Positions 1 to 9,055 of a DNA stretch of 64,000 nt are shown in pieces. The position numbers and the translations under genes were made by a program. The stretch is from the NCBI RefSeq assembly GCF_004023625.1, contig NZ_RPDJ01000045.1:21411-85410 (forward strand), given 5' to 3'. The stretch's first letter is position 1, and every line of letters begins with the position of its first letter. A model generated the notes under the pieces. That model worked only from the letters and a program-made list of their open reading frames with translations. It was not told the origin of the DNA and did no database searches. The DNA comes from Streptomyces cavernae. GTDB taxonomy: Bacteria > Actinomycetota > Actinomycetes > Streptomycetales > Streptomycetaceae.

Positions 1-2
1 GG

Positions 3-377
3 GAGCCGCAGCGCCCGCAGGTGCTCGCCGAGGAGTGGTACGCCAACCACGGAGTCGAGCTGGTCGTCGACCAGGCCACCGGCCGGGTGATCTACGCGCA
101 GACCGGTCCGCGCCGGACCCTGCGCGCGCCGGGCGCCGACAAGGACGCGGTGGTACTGCTGGACAGCCGGAAGATCGCGTTCACCACGGAGACCCAGAAG
201 GAGGCCGTCCGGCAGGCGGAGCGGGACAGCGCACAGCTGCGGGCGGTGGGTCGTACCGTGCCGGTCGGAGCGGCGGTCGCGGGCTTCGTCCTGGCCGCCG
301 TTGGGGCCGTTTTGGTGGTACGCGGGCGCCGGCATCCCGATTCTTCCGAAACATCCCAGCAAACACTCACGACTTGA
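3..377 (+). CDS. DUF3068-type membrane protein, C-terminal part (5' truncated)
   Basis: The reading frame is open from the window edge, so only the last ~124 residues are seen. The visible part has a soluble segment (EEWYANHGVELVVDQATGRV...) followed by one hydrophobic helix (VPVGAAVAGFVLAAVGAVLVV) and a short basic/polar tail. This is the usual end of the actinobacterial DUF3068 (PorA-like) family: an N-terminal helix, a large extracytoplasmic domain, and a C-terminal helix. Function is not established. It lies upstream of a glycan-assembly gene run on the same strand but is separated from it by about 450 bp, so operon membership is uncertain. The family call rests on the C-terminal third only. 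Confidence 0.7.
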   Translation, partial: EPQRPQVLAEEWYANHGVELVVDQATGRVIYAQTGPRRTLRAPGADKDAVVLLDSRKIAFTTETQKEAVRQAERDSAQLRAVGRTVPVGAAVAGFVLAAVGAVLVVRGRRHPDSSETSQQTLTT

Positions 378-833
378 TGAGGCGTCAGCTCGATAAACCG
401 CGGAATTTGTCACGTCGGTGAGTAGCAGCTTCGTTGCGCTCGGCGAAAACTGTCGTCCTCCACCCGAGCACAGTCCGACCACAGCCCACCCACACCCCAC
501 CACACCCCGGCACTCCACCACCGCACGAAGGCCCCGCACCCCACCGCGGGCCCGCACCACCCCCACACCCCACACCCCAACGGGAGCAGCACCGTGCAAC
601 CCGTAGGACCCGCACGGCGCCACCCCACCGAACCGCACAGCGCGACCCCACAGTTCCGCACCGCGAGCCCCGCACGACCACGTCGGGAAACCCCAGGGAG
701 ATCCGCCTTGCGCGACCCTTCAGAGTTTCGCCGCGTGCCCCCATAGTTCGCCCAGCGGCCCGGGCCTCTCCGGTGCCGCACCGTGACCGACCCCCCACGG
801 CAGTTCCGCACCCCGAGACGAGTTGGAGCACCC
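378..833 (+). other. C-rich, G-poor intergenic leader
   Basis: About 450 bp without a convincing gene. From roughly 460 to 810 the + strand is strongly C-rich and G-poor, unlike the balanced GC of neighbouring genes. It contains short imperfect direct repeats (CAGTTCCGCACC at about 652 and again at about 801). Open frames here lack Streptomyces codon periodicity. Such C>G tracts resemble rut sites, so a Rho-dependent terminator or long 5' leader is possible; that is inference. Confidence 0.4.
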
Positions 834-1991
834 ATGCCCCAGCACGTGCCTTCCTCGCTGCGAGCCGCGTCCCCCAGCCCCGCGCAGCACCGTCCGGCGC
901 GTCCCCCACAGCCGCGCCGGATCGTATTCCTCGCCCATCGCGACCTCGCCAACCCGGCGGCAGGCGGTTCCGAACTCCTCGTGGACCGGCTCGCCGACGG
1001 ACTGACCCGGCTCGGCCACCAGATCACGCTGCTGTGCGGCGGTCCGGCCTCCTACCGGGACTACCGCGTGGTGTCGGCGGGCGGCGACCTGGGGCACTTC
1101 CTGCGTGCCCGGTCGGCCTTCGCCCGTCAGGTCGGCGACTGCGACCTGCTGGTGGAGGTGTGCAACGGCATGCCCTACCTGGCCCCCCTGTGGCACCGAG
1201 GGCCGACGTTGTGCCTGGTCAACCACGTTCACACAGATCTGTGGGGCATGCGGTTCGGTGGCCCGCTGGCGCCGGCCGCGCGGCTCGGGCGAAGACTTGA
1301 ACACTGGGCGCTGGCCGGTGCGCAGCGCGGGAACCTGCTGGTCGCCGTGTCGCCGTCGACGGCGCACGCGCTGCAGGCGATCGGGGTGCCGCGCGAGCGG
1401 ATCCGGGTCGTGCACAACGGCGTCGAGGAGCCGGGGCCGCGGGCCGAACGCTCACCGGAACCGCTGTTCCTGGCGATGGGGCGGTTGGTTGAGTACAAGC
1501 GGATCGATCTGCTGCTGCGCCTGTGGGAACGGGTGCGGCCGGTGACGGGCGGCAGGCTGGTGATCGTCGGTGACGGTCCCGAGCGGGCGCGACTCGAGCA
1601 ACTCGCCGGTCCCGGCGTGGAGTTCACCGGCCATGTGAGCGAGGCCGAGAAGCACCGGCTGCTGTGCGCGGCCTGGCTGCTGCTGCACCCCTCGGCGGTG
1701 GAGGGCTGGGGCCTGGTGGTCACCGAGGCGGCGGCCCGGCAGACCCCGGCGATCGCCTTCGACGTGCCCGGGTTGCGGGACTCCGTGCTGGACGGGCAGA
1801 CCGGGGTGCTGGCGCGCGGCGAATCCTCGTTCGCGGCCGCGTGGTGCACCCTCGCCCTCAGTACGGAGCGCCGCGAGGCGATGGGCAAGGCCGCCCTCGA
1901 CCATGCCGCCCGCTACCGCTGGAACCACACGGTCCGCCAGTTCAGGGCGGTGGCGGCGGAGGCGGTGGCCGCCGCGCCGCGGCAGGGGTGA
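834..1991 (+). CDS. GT4-family glycosyltransferase
   Basis: Predicted retaining GT-B glycosyltransferase transferring a nucleotide-activated sugar to a membrane-associated acceptor. The N-terminal Rossmann half carries a glycine-rich acceptor loop (NPAAGGSELLVDRLADGL). The C-terminal half has the donor-site pattern LFLAMGRLVEYKRIDLLL and the E-x7-E type motif EGWGLVVTE near residues 290-298. At about 385 aa it is of normal family length, with no signal peptide or membrane segment. An ATG start at 834 is preferred over the in-frame GTG at 783 because a TTGGAG-like ribosome site precedes it. It opens the coupled run, its stop lying 4 bp before the next ATG. The sugar is not deducible. Confidence 0.85.
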   Translation: MPQHVPSSLRAASPSPAQHRPARPPQPRRIVFLAHRDLANPAAGGSELLVDRLADGLTRLGHQITLLCGGPASYRDYRVVSAGGDLGHFLRARSAFARQVGDCDLLVEVCNGMPYLAPLWHRGPTLCLVNHVHTDLWGMRFGGPLAPAARLGRRLEHWALAGAQRGNLLVAVSPSTAHALQAIGVPRERIRVVHNGVEEPGPRAERSPEPLFLAMGRLVEYKRIDLLLRLWERVRPVTGGRLVIVGDGPERARLEQLAGPGVEFTGHVSEAEKHRLLCAAWLLLHPSAVEGWGLVVTEAAARQTPAIAFDVPGLRDSVLDGQTGVLARGESSFAAAWCTLALSTERREAMGKAALDHAARYRWNHTVRQFRAVAAEAVAAAPRQG

Positions 1992-1995
1992 CAGC

Positions 1996-3003
1996 ATGCC
2001 TCCCGTCGGCCCCGATCCCACACCGCACCACGGCGGTGGCACCCCTCCGAACGGCGCCCCGGCCCCGACGACGTTCAACGGCGCCATGAACGCGCCGACG
2101 TTGAACGGCGCCACCAACCCGCCGGCGCTGAACGGGGCCCCGGCCCCGACGACGTTGAACGGCGCCTCGCCCCCGACAGCGCTGAACGGCGGCGCGGCCG
2201 CACCGTCCTCGAACGGCGCTCCGACCGCACCGTCCTCGAACGGCATCTCGCCGAACCCCGGCCCCGCTCGCCCCACCCCTTGGAAGGACCCCTCCTTCCG
2301 TCGCTCCCTCGCGCTCTTCAGGGCCTTCCGGCGGGAGCAGGAGGATCCGGAGTACTGCTACTCCCTCCTCGCCCGGGACGCCGCCGACCAGGTCGAGGCG
2401 TACGGCGGTCCGGTGCGGGGCCGGACGGTCATCGACGTCGGCGGCGGAGGCGGGTACTTCACAGAGGAGTTCCGGCTGCGCGGCGCGCACGCGTACCTCT
2501 TCGAGCCGGACGTAAAGGAGTTGGGGACCGAGCCGCCGGCCGGCGCGGTGGTCGCCGACGGCTATCTGCTGCCGCTCGCGGACGGCGCCGCCGACGTCAC
2601 CTTCTCCTCCAACGTCCTCGAGCACGTGTCCGATCCGCAGACGTTCATCAGCGAACTGGTGCGGGTGACCCGGCCGGGCGGACTGATCTACGTGTCGTTC
2701 ACCAACTGGCTGTCCCCGTGGGGCGGTCACGAGTGGGCGCCCTGGCACTACCTCGGCGCCGAGCGGGCCCACGCCCGCTACCGGCGCCGCACCGGAAAAG
2801 CCCCCAAGCACACACTCGGCGAGAACCTCTTCGCCGTGCACATCGGCTCCACCCTGCGGCAGGTGCGGGCCCGTGACGACATCACGGTCGTCTCGGCCCG
2901 CTCCCGCTACTGGCCTTTCCTCGCGCAGACCGTCGTCAGAACGCCGGGCCTGCGCGAGTTCGCAACCTGGAACCTCCTCCTCATCCTCAGGCGGTGTCCA
3001 TGA
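1996..3003 (+). CDS. Class I SAM-dependent methyltransferase with Asn-Gly repeat N-terminus
   Basis: Predicted SAM methyltransferase for a small or lipid-linked substrate. Motif I (VIDVGGGGGYF) lies near residues 145-155, the acidic strand-2 end is YLFEPD, and the SNVLEHVSDPQ and VRVTRPGGLIYVSF stretches are typical motif IV/V elements. The first ~95 residues are low complexity and built from repeated NGA/APTTLNGA units, probably disordered and not part of the fold. The ATG at 1996 follows the glycosyltransferase stop by 4 bp, and the stop overlaps the ATG of the next gene (ATGA at 3000), so translation is coupled. The neighbours suggest it methylates a glycan or its lipid carrier. Confidence 0.82.
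   Translation: MPPVGPDPTPHHGGGTPPNGAPAPTTFNGAMNAPTLNGATNPPALNGAPAPTTLNGASPPTALNGGAAAPSSNGAPTAPSSNGISPNPGPARPTPWKDPSFRRSLALFRAFRREQEDPEYCYSLLARDAADQVEAYGGPVRGRTVIDVGGGGGYFTEEFRLRGAHAYLFEPDVKELGTEPPAGAVVADGYLLPLADGAADVTFSSNVLEHVSDPQTFISELVRVTRPGGLIYVSFTNWLSPWGGHEWAPWHYLGAERAHARYRRRTGKAPKHTLGENLFAVHIGSTLRQVRARDDITVVSARSRYWPFLAQTVVRTPGLREFATWNLLLILRRCP
2054..2245 (+). repeat. In-frame Asn-Gly-Ala repeat region
   Basis: Repeated blocks reading roughly 'x-FNGA-x-APT-LNGA' and 'PSSNGA' encode the N-terminal tail of the methyltransferase at 1996. Units of about 12-36 bp recur with near-identical DNA (ACGTTGAACGGCGCC-like), indicating recent slippage or duplication rather than only compositional bias. 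Confidence 0.75.
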
Positions 3004-6000
3004 CGACCACGGTCCAGGCTCCCCAGGTCCCACCTCCGGCGACGGTACGGCCCGCCGGAAGCACCCAGGGCCCCCCGCAGGGCCCGCGTTCACGCAGGTG
3101 GCTGCTGGGGTTCTGGGCCGTGGTGTTCGTGCTGTTCGCGGCCGCGCGCCCGGGCCGGATGACGTTCGACACGAAACTCGGCGTCGCCCTCGACCCCTGG
3201 CAGTTCCTGTCGGACCTCGGACAGTTGTGGCACGACCGGGGCGGCTTCGGCGGGATCGCCGACCAGTACGTCGGCTATCTCTTCCCGATGCTGCCGTACT
3301 ACGGCCTGGCCGACGTGCTCCAGCTGCCGGTGTGGCTGGCGGAGCGGCTGTGGTTCTCGCTCGTGGTGTCCACCGCGTTCTGGGGTGCGCTGCGGCTCGC
3401 CGAGCGGCTGAGCATCGGCAGCCCGGCCTCACGGCTGCTCGGTGCGATCGCGTACGCGCTGTGGCCGGTGTTCACGATCGTCGTCGGCTCCACCTCGGCC
3501 GCCGCGCTGCCCGGCGCCCTGCTGCCGTGGGTGCTGCTGCCGCTGACGAACGACCGCTACAGCGCCCGGATCGCCGCGTGCCGCTCGGCGCTGCTCATCC
3601 CGTTCATGGGCGGTGTCAACGCGGCTTCGACGCTCGCGTCGCTGCTCCCCGTCGGCCTCTACCTGCTCTCCCGCCCGCCGGGACAGCGCCGGCGAAAGCT
3701 GATCGCCTGGTGGGTGCCGGGGGTGATCCTGGCGACGGCCTGGTGGGTGGTGCCGCTGCTGCTGCTCGGCGTCTACGGCGAGAACTTCCTTCCCTACGTG
3801 GAGACCTCGCAGACCACGACCGCCACCATGTCGGCGACGGAGACGCTGCGCGGGGCCGGGAACTGGGTCGCCTATCTGCACCTGGGCGAGGCGTGGCTGC
3901 CGGCCGGCTGGACCGTCGCGGCCTCGGTGGTCACGGTCCTCTGCTCGGCGCTGGCGGCCGGGCTGGGCCTCGCGGGACTGGCCCGGCGGGACCTGCCGGA
4001 GCGCCGCTGGCTGGTGCTGACCGTGCTGTGCGTCGCGGCTGTCACCCTGGCCGGGTACGGCGGTTCGTTCGGGGCGCCCTTCCACGGCGTGGTCCAGGAC
4101 TGGCTCAACGGCTGGATCGTGCCCTTCCGCAACATCTACAAGTTCCAGACGGGGCTGGCGCTCGCGCTGGTCTTCGGGCTGATGCACCTGGTGGGCGTCG
4201 CCACGGCCGAGCGCGGGGCGCGCCGGGTCCGGGGCCGGAGGTTCGCACCGCTGATCGCCGCCGTCCTGGTGCTGCCGGGGCTCGCCTGGCCCTATCTCAA
4301 CGGCTCGATCCTGCAGCCGGGTTCGTTCCAGGAGCTGCCCAAGTACTGGAAGACGACCGCGAGTTGGCTCGAGAAGTACTCCCCCGACTCGCGCGCCCTG
4401 GTCGTACCGGCCACCGCGCACGGCATCTACACCTGGGGCTCCCCCATCGACCAGCCGCTGGACGTGCTCGCCGAGTCCCGGTGGGCGCAACGCGACTACG
4501 TCCCCTTCGGCACCGCGGGCAACCGCCGGGCGCTGGACGCGGTCGAGCAGGCCCTGCTGACCGGCGGGGAGGTCCCGGGGCTGGCCGACTACCTGAGCCG
4601 CGCCGGCCTCTACTACGTCGTCGTGCGCAACGACCTCGACCCCGACCAGATGGGCTATGTGCCGACGACCACCGTCAAGCGCACGCTGGAGCAGTCGGGT
4701 TATGAGCGGGTGACCGGTTTCGGCCCGCTGATGACCGGCGGGCGGATCGCGGAGGACACCCCGCTGCAGATCGAGGGGCTCTACCCACGGCAGCGGGCGG
4801 TGGAGATCTACCGGCCGACGGGCGAGGACGTACGGCGGCCCGGGCAGGCCGGACTGTATCCGCTCGCCGACACCGCCGTCGTCTCCGGCGGGCCCGAGGC
4901 GCTGCTGCCGCTGTCCGCCGATCCCGCGATGCGCGGCCGGGCCGCGGTGCTGACCGGGGACAACCATCCGGGCCTCGGCAGCCCGCAGGTGCAGGCGGTC
5001 GGTGACGGGCTGCGCCGGGCGGACACCCGGTTCGGCCTGATCAACACCAACACCTCGTACACCTACACCGCGGGGCAGCGCAACGACAGCGACGCCTTCC
5101 AGGACGCGGGCGAGAAACCGCGCCAGATCCTGCCGGTCAAGGGGCTCGAGCACCAGACGGTGGCCGAGTTGCGCGGCGCCCGTTCGGTGACGGCGTCGTC
5201 CACCGGCAGCTGGCTGTTCTACCTGCCGCAGTACGACCCGGTGAACGCCTTCGACGGCAACCCGGACACCGCCTGGGTGGAGGGCGCGGCGGACTCGGCC
5301 GACGGGCAGTGGATCCGGATCGCGTTCAACGGTTCCGTCGACGTCCCGTCCTCGTTCAAGGTGACCCCGCTGCCGCAGGACTCGGTGCGTTCGGCGCCGA
5401 CGCGGATCCGGGTGGAGACCGAGCAGGGCTCCGTCAGCAGCTATCTGCTGCCCAACGGCAAGACGCAGAGCGTCAAGGCCCGGGCCGGGAACAGCGATTG
5501 GCTGAAGATCACCATCCTGGAGTCGGAGGAGCGGCACACCGGGCTGGCCGGTGCCGGCTTCTCCGAGATCGACCTGCCCAAGGTGCAGGTGACCCGGATG
5601 CTGCGACTGCCGACCGACGCGAACGGCACCGACGCCGGCGCCGAGGTCGTCTCCCTGCACCGTGCCGCCGACCCCGGCGGGCTGTCGCCCACCGGCACGG
5701 AGGCGGGCCTGCACCGGCGGTTCACGACGACGCCGGGCACGTACCAGGTGAAGGCGAGCGCGGTGCCGGTGCCGAGCGCGGAACTGGACAAGCTGCTGTA
5801 CGACGTCGCACCGGAGCAGCAGCGGCGGATCACGGCGAGCGCCGACTCCACGGCCGAACTCGGCACCAGCATCTCGGCGCGCAACCTGACCGACGGCGAT
5901 CTGACCACCGCGTGGATCGCGGGGGACCGCCCGACCATCCGCCTCAGCTGGCCCGACAAGCAGGCGGTGGGCGAACTCGTGCTCGCCCCGGCGGGCGGCC

Positions 6001-7745
6001 TGTCGACCCGTCCCACCAAGGTCGAGATCAGCTCTCCGGACGGCGCGGCGACCGCCGGGGTCGACGAGAACGGCGTGGTCCATTTCGCCCCGATCACCAC
6101 CGACCGGCTGGACGTCACCATCACCGAGACGGCGCCGCTGACGCTCCACAACCCGATGGCCGACGAGGCCCTGCAACTGCCGGTCGGGCTGACCGAGGCG
6201 TACATTCCCGCCCTCGACCAGTACCGCACCCCGCAGCCCCGGGCCGCGCGCACCTTCGAACTCCCCTGCGGAGAGGGCCCGTTGCTCGCCGTGGACGGTG
6301 AGCTGTACCAGACGAGCGCTAAGGGCACGGTCGGAGACCTCGTCGACCGGCGGCCGATCGATGTGACGCTCTGTCAGCAGGGGCGGGCGGACGCGGCGTT
6401 GTCCCTGGGCGACGGATCGCACCGGGTGGAGGCCGGGGACGCGGGCCCGCTGGCCGTGACGGACGTGACACTGACCCGCGGGGTCGTTTCCACCCCCACC
6501 GCCAACACCCGCGAGCTGCGGGTGCGGGACTGGCTCGGCGACCGCCGCGAGCTGACGGTGGGCGCGGGCGCGGCCTCGTACCTCACGACGTACGAGAACA
6601 TCAACGACGGCTGGAAGGCCACCCTCGACGGCAAGGAGCTCACCCCCGTCCGGCTCGACGGCTGGCAGCAGGGCTGGCGGATCCCGGCAGGCAACGGCGG
6701 CACGATCCAGCTGTCGTACGAGCCCGCCACCCTCTACGAGGCCGGGCTGGTCCTCGGCGGGGTCGGGGTGGCCGCCCTCGTCGGGCTGGTGCTCTTCCGA
6801 CGCCGCTCGCCCAACCCGGACGGCGCCTCGCCCGTCCCGCCGGGGCCGGGACTGGTGCTCGGCACGGTGGCGCTGACGCTGGTCGGCGTGGTGATCGCCG
6901 GGTTCCTCGCGCTGCTCGTCCCCTTGCTGGCGCTGCTCGCGTGGCGGCGGCACGCGCTCTTGGTGCCGATCGCGTTCCTCGCCCTCACGGGTGCCGGGAT
7001 CGCCGCGGTGACGGGCGCGGGTTCGCCGGTCGCGGCAGGGGAAGGGGCATTCGGTCCGCCGGCCCAACTGCTGGCCCTCATCGGACTGTTCGCCGCGCTG
7101 GTCAGCGTGGGCACGGATGCCGTGCGGCGGCGGGACGTGGCCACCGCGGGCCCGGGCCCCGACGGGACGGTGGTACTGCCCGCGGTACCCCCACCGCCGG
7201 CGCCGCCGCCGCTGTCCGAGCCCCCGTCTTCGGAGGCCCCCACGGAGCCCCTGCCCCAACGCATCCGCGAGACGAGCGGGCCGAAGACGGAGTCCGCCGG
7301 CGCGGAACCGGGTCCCCCGGGACCCAAGGCGGCGACGTCCGCCGGGACGGAACCCGGCCCGGGACCCAAGGCCACCTCCACTGACAGGAAACCAAGCCCG
7401 GCACCCAAGGCAACGTCCACTGACACGACACCCGGCCCGGCACCCAAGGCCACGTCCGCTGACACGACACCCGGCCCGGCACCCAAGGCCACCTCCGCTG
7501 ACAGGAAACCAAGCCCGGCACCCAAGGCAACGTCCACTGACACGACACCCGGCCCGGCACCCAAGGCCACGTCCGCTGGGACGGAGCGCGCCGGGACGGA
7601 GTCCGACGACGACGCCGTCGAGTCCAGCCCCACCATCTCCGCCCGCGGCCCCGGCCAGGAGCCCCTGCCGCCCGCCGTGCCGGTGCCGATGCGCAAGCCC
7701 AAGTGCCAGGTGTCCGACGACTCGGGGGAGGGCGACGTCCGATGA
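3000..7745 (+). CDS. AftD-like alpha-(1->3)-arabinofuranosyltransferase family GT-C protein (DUF3367)
   Basis: Giant membrane glycosyltransferase of about 1581 aa. The N-terminal ~470 residues hold a multi-helix GT-C domain resembling the arabinofuranosyltransferase/DUF3367 family of Mycobacterium AftD, with landmarks MTFDTKLGVALDPWQFL and YVGYLFPMLPYYGL. Two discoidin-like carbohydrate-binding modules follow (around residues 730-830, NAFDGNPDTAWVEG, and 940-1040, NLTDGDLTTAWIAG). A cluster of helices lies near residues 1255-1370, then a Pro/Ala/Thr-rich cytoplasmic tail carrying 39-bp repeats. GT-C enzymes use polyprenyl-phosphate sugars outside the membrane. Start ATG 3000 overlaps the preceding stop (ATGA); a GTG lies at 2994. 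The exact linkage formed cannot be told from sequence. Confidence 0.85.
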   Translation: MTTTVQAPQVPPPATVRPAGSTQGPPQGPRSRRWLLGFWAVVFVLFAAARPGRMTFDTKLGVALDPWQFLSDLGQLWHDRGGFGGIADQYVGYLFPMLPYYGLADVLQLPVWLAERLWFSLVVSTAFWGALRLAERLSIGSPASRLLGAIAYALWPVFTIVVGSTSAAALPGALLPWVLLPLTNDRYSARIAACRSALLIPFMGGVNAASTLASLLPVGLYLLSRPPGQRRRKLIAWWVPGVILATAWWVVPLLLLGVYGENFLPYVETSQTTTATMSATETLRGAGNWVAYLHLGEAWLPAGWTVAASVVTVLCSALAAGLGLAGLARRDLPERRWLVLTVLCVAAVTLAGYGGSFGAPFHGVVQDWLNGWIVPFRNIYKFQTGLALALVFGLMHLVGVATAERGARRVRGRRFAPLIAAVLVLPGLAWPYLNGSILQPGSFQELPKYWKTTASWLEKYSPDSRALVVPATAHGIYTWGSPIDQPLDVLAESRWAQRDYVPFGTAGNRRALDAVEQALLTGGEVPGLADYLSRAGLYYVVVRNDLDPDQMGYVPTTTVKRTLEQSGYERVTGFGPLMTGGRIAEDTPLQIEGLYPRQRAVEIYRPTGEDVRRPGQAGLYPLADTAVVSGGPEALLPLSADPAMRGRAAVLTGDNHPGLGSPQVQAVGDGLRRADTRFGLINTNTSYTYTAGQRNDSDAFQDAGEKPRQILPVKGLEHQTVAELRGARSVTASSTGSWLFYLPQYDPVNAFDGNPDTAWVEGAADSADGQWIRIAFNGSVDVPSSFKVTPLPQDSVRSAPTRIRVETEQGSVSSYLLPNGKTQSVKARAGNSDWLKITILESEERHTGLAGAGFSEIDLPKVQVTRMLRLPTDANGTDAGAEVVSLHRAADPGGLSPTGTEAGLHRRFTTTPGTYQVKASAVPVPSAELDKLLYDVAPEQQRRITASADSTAELGTSISARNLTDGDLTTAWIAGDRPTIRLSWPDKQAVGELVLAPAGGLSTRPTKVEISSPDGAATAGVDENGVVHFAPITTDRLDVTITETAPLTLHNPMADEALQLPVGLTEAYIPALDQYRTPQPRAARTFELPCGEGPLLAVDGELYQTSAKGTVGDLVDRRPIDVTLCQQGRADAALSLGDGSHRVEAGDAGPLAVTDVTLTRGVVSTPTANTRELRVRDWLGDRRELTVGAGAASYLTTYENINDGWKATLDGKELTPVRLDGWQQGWRIPAGNGGTIQLSYEPATLYEAGLVLGGVGVAALVGLVLFRRRSPNPDGASPVPPGPGLVLGTVALTLVGVVIAGFLALLVPLLALLAWRRHALLVPIAFLALTGAGIAAVTGAGSPVAAGEGAFGPPAQLLALIGLFAALVSVGTDAVRRRDVATAGPGPDGTVVLPAVPPPPAPPPLSEPPSSEAPTEPLPQRIRETSGPKTESAGAEPGPPGPKAATSAGTEPGPGPKATSTDRKPSPAPKATSTDTTPGPAPKATSADTTPGPAPKATSADRKPSPAPKATSTDTTPGPAPKATSAGTERAGTESDDDAVESSPTISARGPGQEPLPPAVPVPMRKPKCQVSDDSGEGDVR
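7353..7586 (+). repeat. Six in-frame 39-bp tandem repeats in the DUF3367 protein tail
   Basis: Six 13-residue units of the form P[GS]P[AG]PKATS[TA]DTT/DRK/GTE run without interruption; a looser seventh unit precedes them. Units 1-3 and 4-6 show the same order of unit types (DRK, TT, TT/TE), so a 117-bp block appears to have been duplicated. The repeats encode a Lys/Pro-rich tail after the last membrane helix. Confidence 0.9.
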
Positions 7746-9055
7746 CCGCGCTGGAGCAGCCGGCGCACGCCGCCGCGGAAGGGCCGGTGCGTGTTCCGTT
7801 CCCGGTGGTCGACGAAGTGGCCCGGCACTGCCTTCAGGAGGAAGAGCCGGAAACCGTCCACATCGAGGTGCACCTGCCGGGACGCCTCGACGTCGGCCGG
7901 CTGCGCAAGGCCTTCACCGAGGCCCTGCACCGGCATCCGCGCATCCTGATGCGGGAGGCCCGGGGGCCCTGGTACCGCCGCCGCTACGAGTGGGAGCTGA
8001 CTCCCGACCCCGACGTGGACGTCGTCTCCGTACCGCCCCCCGACCGGGACGCGCTGAAGCACGCACGGGACCGGGCCCTCGCCACGGCGCCACCGCTCAC
8101 CGCGTCCCCGCCGATCCGTCTGGAGGCCGTCGCCGACGGCGCCTCCGCCGTGGGTGCTCGATCGGGCGGAGACGTCCTCTTCCTCACCATCAACCACACC
8201 GCCCTGGACGGACCGGCCTGTCTCAGGGTCCTGGCGACGGCCGCCGAACTCTACGGCGGCCGGGACAACTCGCCCACGGCCCCTCCGGTACGCACCCCGG
8301 ACACGCCCCAGTCCCCACCCGACACCCCCGCCACCTGGTCACCACCCGCCCGGGTCGCCCACGGAACCCCCGAACCCTCCCCCGGCAACGGCATGCTCGT
8401 CACGGAACTGCTCGTCCCACGCCGGCCCAAGGGCGCCCCGTACACGGTGAACGACCAGCTCATGGCCGCCACCGCGCTGATGCTCGCGCACTGGAACCGG
8501 GAACACGGCGCCCGCCCGCGCCCGATGCGCATCACCATGCCGGTGGACGACCGCCCGCGGGGCACCGACATGCCCATCGGCAACGGCACCCGGCTCGTCG
8601 AAGTGCCCTTCGCGCCCGAGGAGCTGGACGCGGACCGCATCCCCGAACTGCTGCGCCGCACGGCCGCCCGCACCCGCGCCCTGAAGTCCCTGCCGCGCCC
8701 CCAACTCGGCCACGGTGCAGCCCTGTTGACGGCACCCGTGGTGCCCGTTGCCTGGCGGGCCGCCGTCACCCGGGGGCTGCGCCGGGCCGCCGCACCCTGG
8801 ACCTCCACCACCCTCCTCAGCAACATCGGCCGCATCCCCTACCCGTTGGACTTCGGCGACGCGGGCCGGGCCCAGGCGGTGTGGTTCTCGGCGCCGGCCC
8901 GGATGCCCCGCGGACTGACCGTGACCACCGCCTCCACCGCGGGCCGCCTCCATCTGGCGCTGCGCTGGTCCCGCACCCTGCTCAGCCACGGCGACGGCGC
9001 GCACCTCCGCGACCTGTTCGAGCACTACCTCCACGCCACGCAGGAGGGCCCATGA
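7742..9055 (+). CDS. Stand-alone condensation-domain-like acyltransferase
   Basis: About 437 aa with the two-lobed architecture of NRPS condensation domains and PapA/WS-type acyltransferases. The catalytic HxxxDG motif reads HTALDG near residue 152 inside FLTINHTALDGPACLRVL. A second-lobe element TLLSNIGRIPYPLDFGDAG resembles the DFGWG-type region. No carrier or adenylation domain is present, so it acts as a free enzyme joining an acyl or aminoacyl group to an alcohol or amine. ATG overlaps the upstream stop (ATGA) and its own stop overlaps the next ATG. Context suggests it acylates a glycan or lipid precursor; the donor is unknown. Confidence 0.8.
   Translation: MTALEQPAHAAAEGPVRVPFPVVDEVARHCLQEEEPETVHIEVHLPGRLDVGRLRKAFTEALHRHPRILMREARGPWYRRRYEWELTPDPDVDVVSVPPPDRDALKHARDRALATAPPLTASPPIRLEAVADGASAVGARSGGDVLFLTINHTALDGPACLRVLATAAELYGGRDNSPTAPPVRTPDTPQSPPDTPATWSPPARVAHGTPEPSPGNGMLVTELLVPRRPKGAPYTVNDQLMAATALMLAHWNREHGARPRPMRITMPVDDRPRGTDMPIGNGTRLVEVPFAPEELDADRIPELLRRTAARTRALKSLPRPQLGHGAALLTAPVVPVAWRAAVTRGLRRAAAPWTSTTLLSNIGRIPYPLDFGDAGRAQAVWFSAPARMPRGLTVTTASTAGRLHLALRWSRTLLSHGDGAHLRDLFEHYLHATQEGP

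Noticed and set aside
434..1300. Plus-strand frame across the C-rich leader
   Set aside because: Pro/Thr/His/Arg-rich translation caused by the C-rich tract; it overlaps the glycosyltransferase in another frame.
3429..7259. A 1276-codon open frame on the minus strand
   Set aside because: It is the antisense shadow of the GT-C gene: its residues are Arg/Gly/His-rich without a fold, and third-position GC fits the + strand gene.
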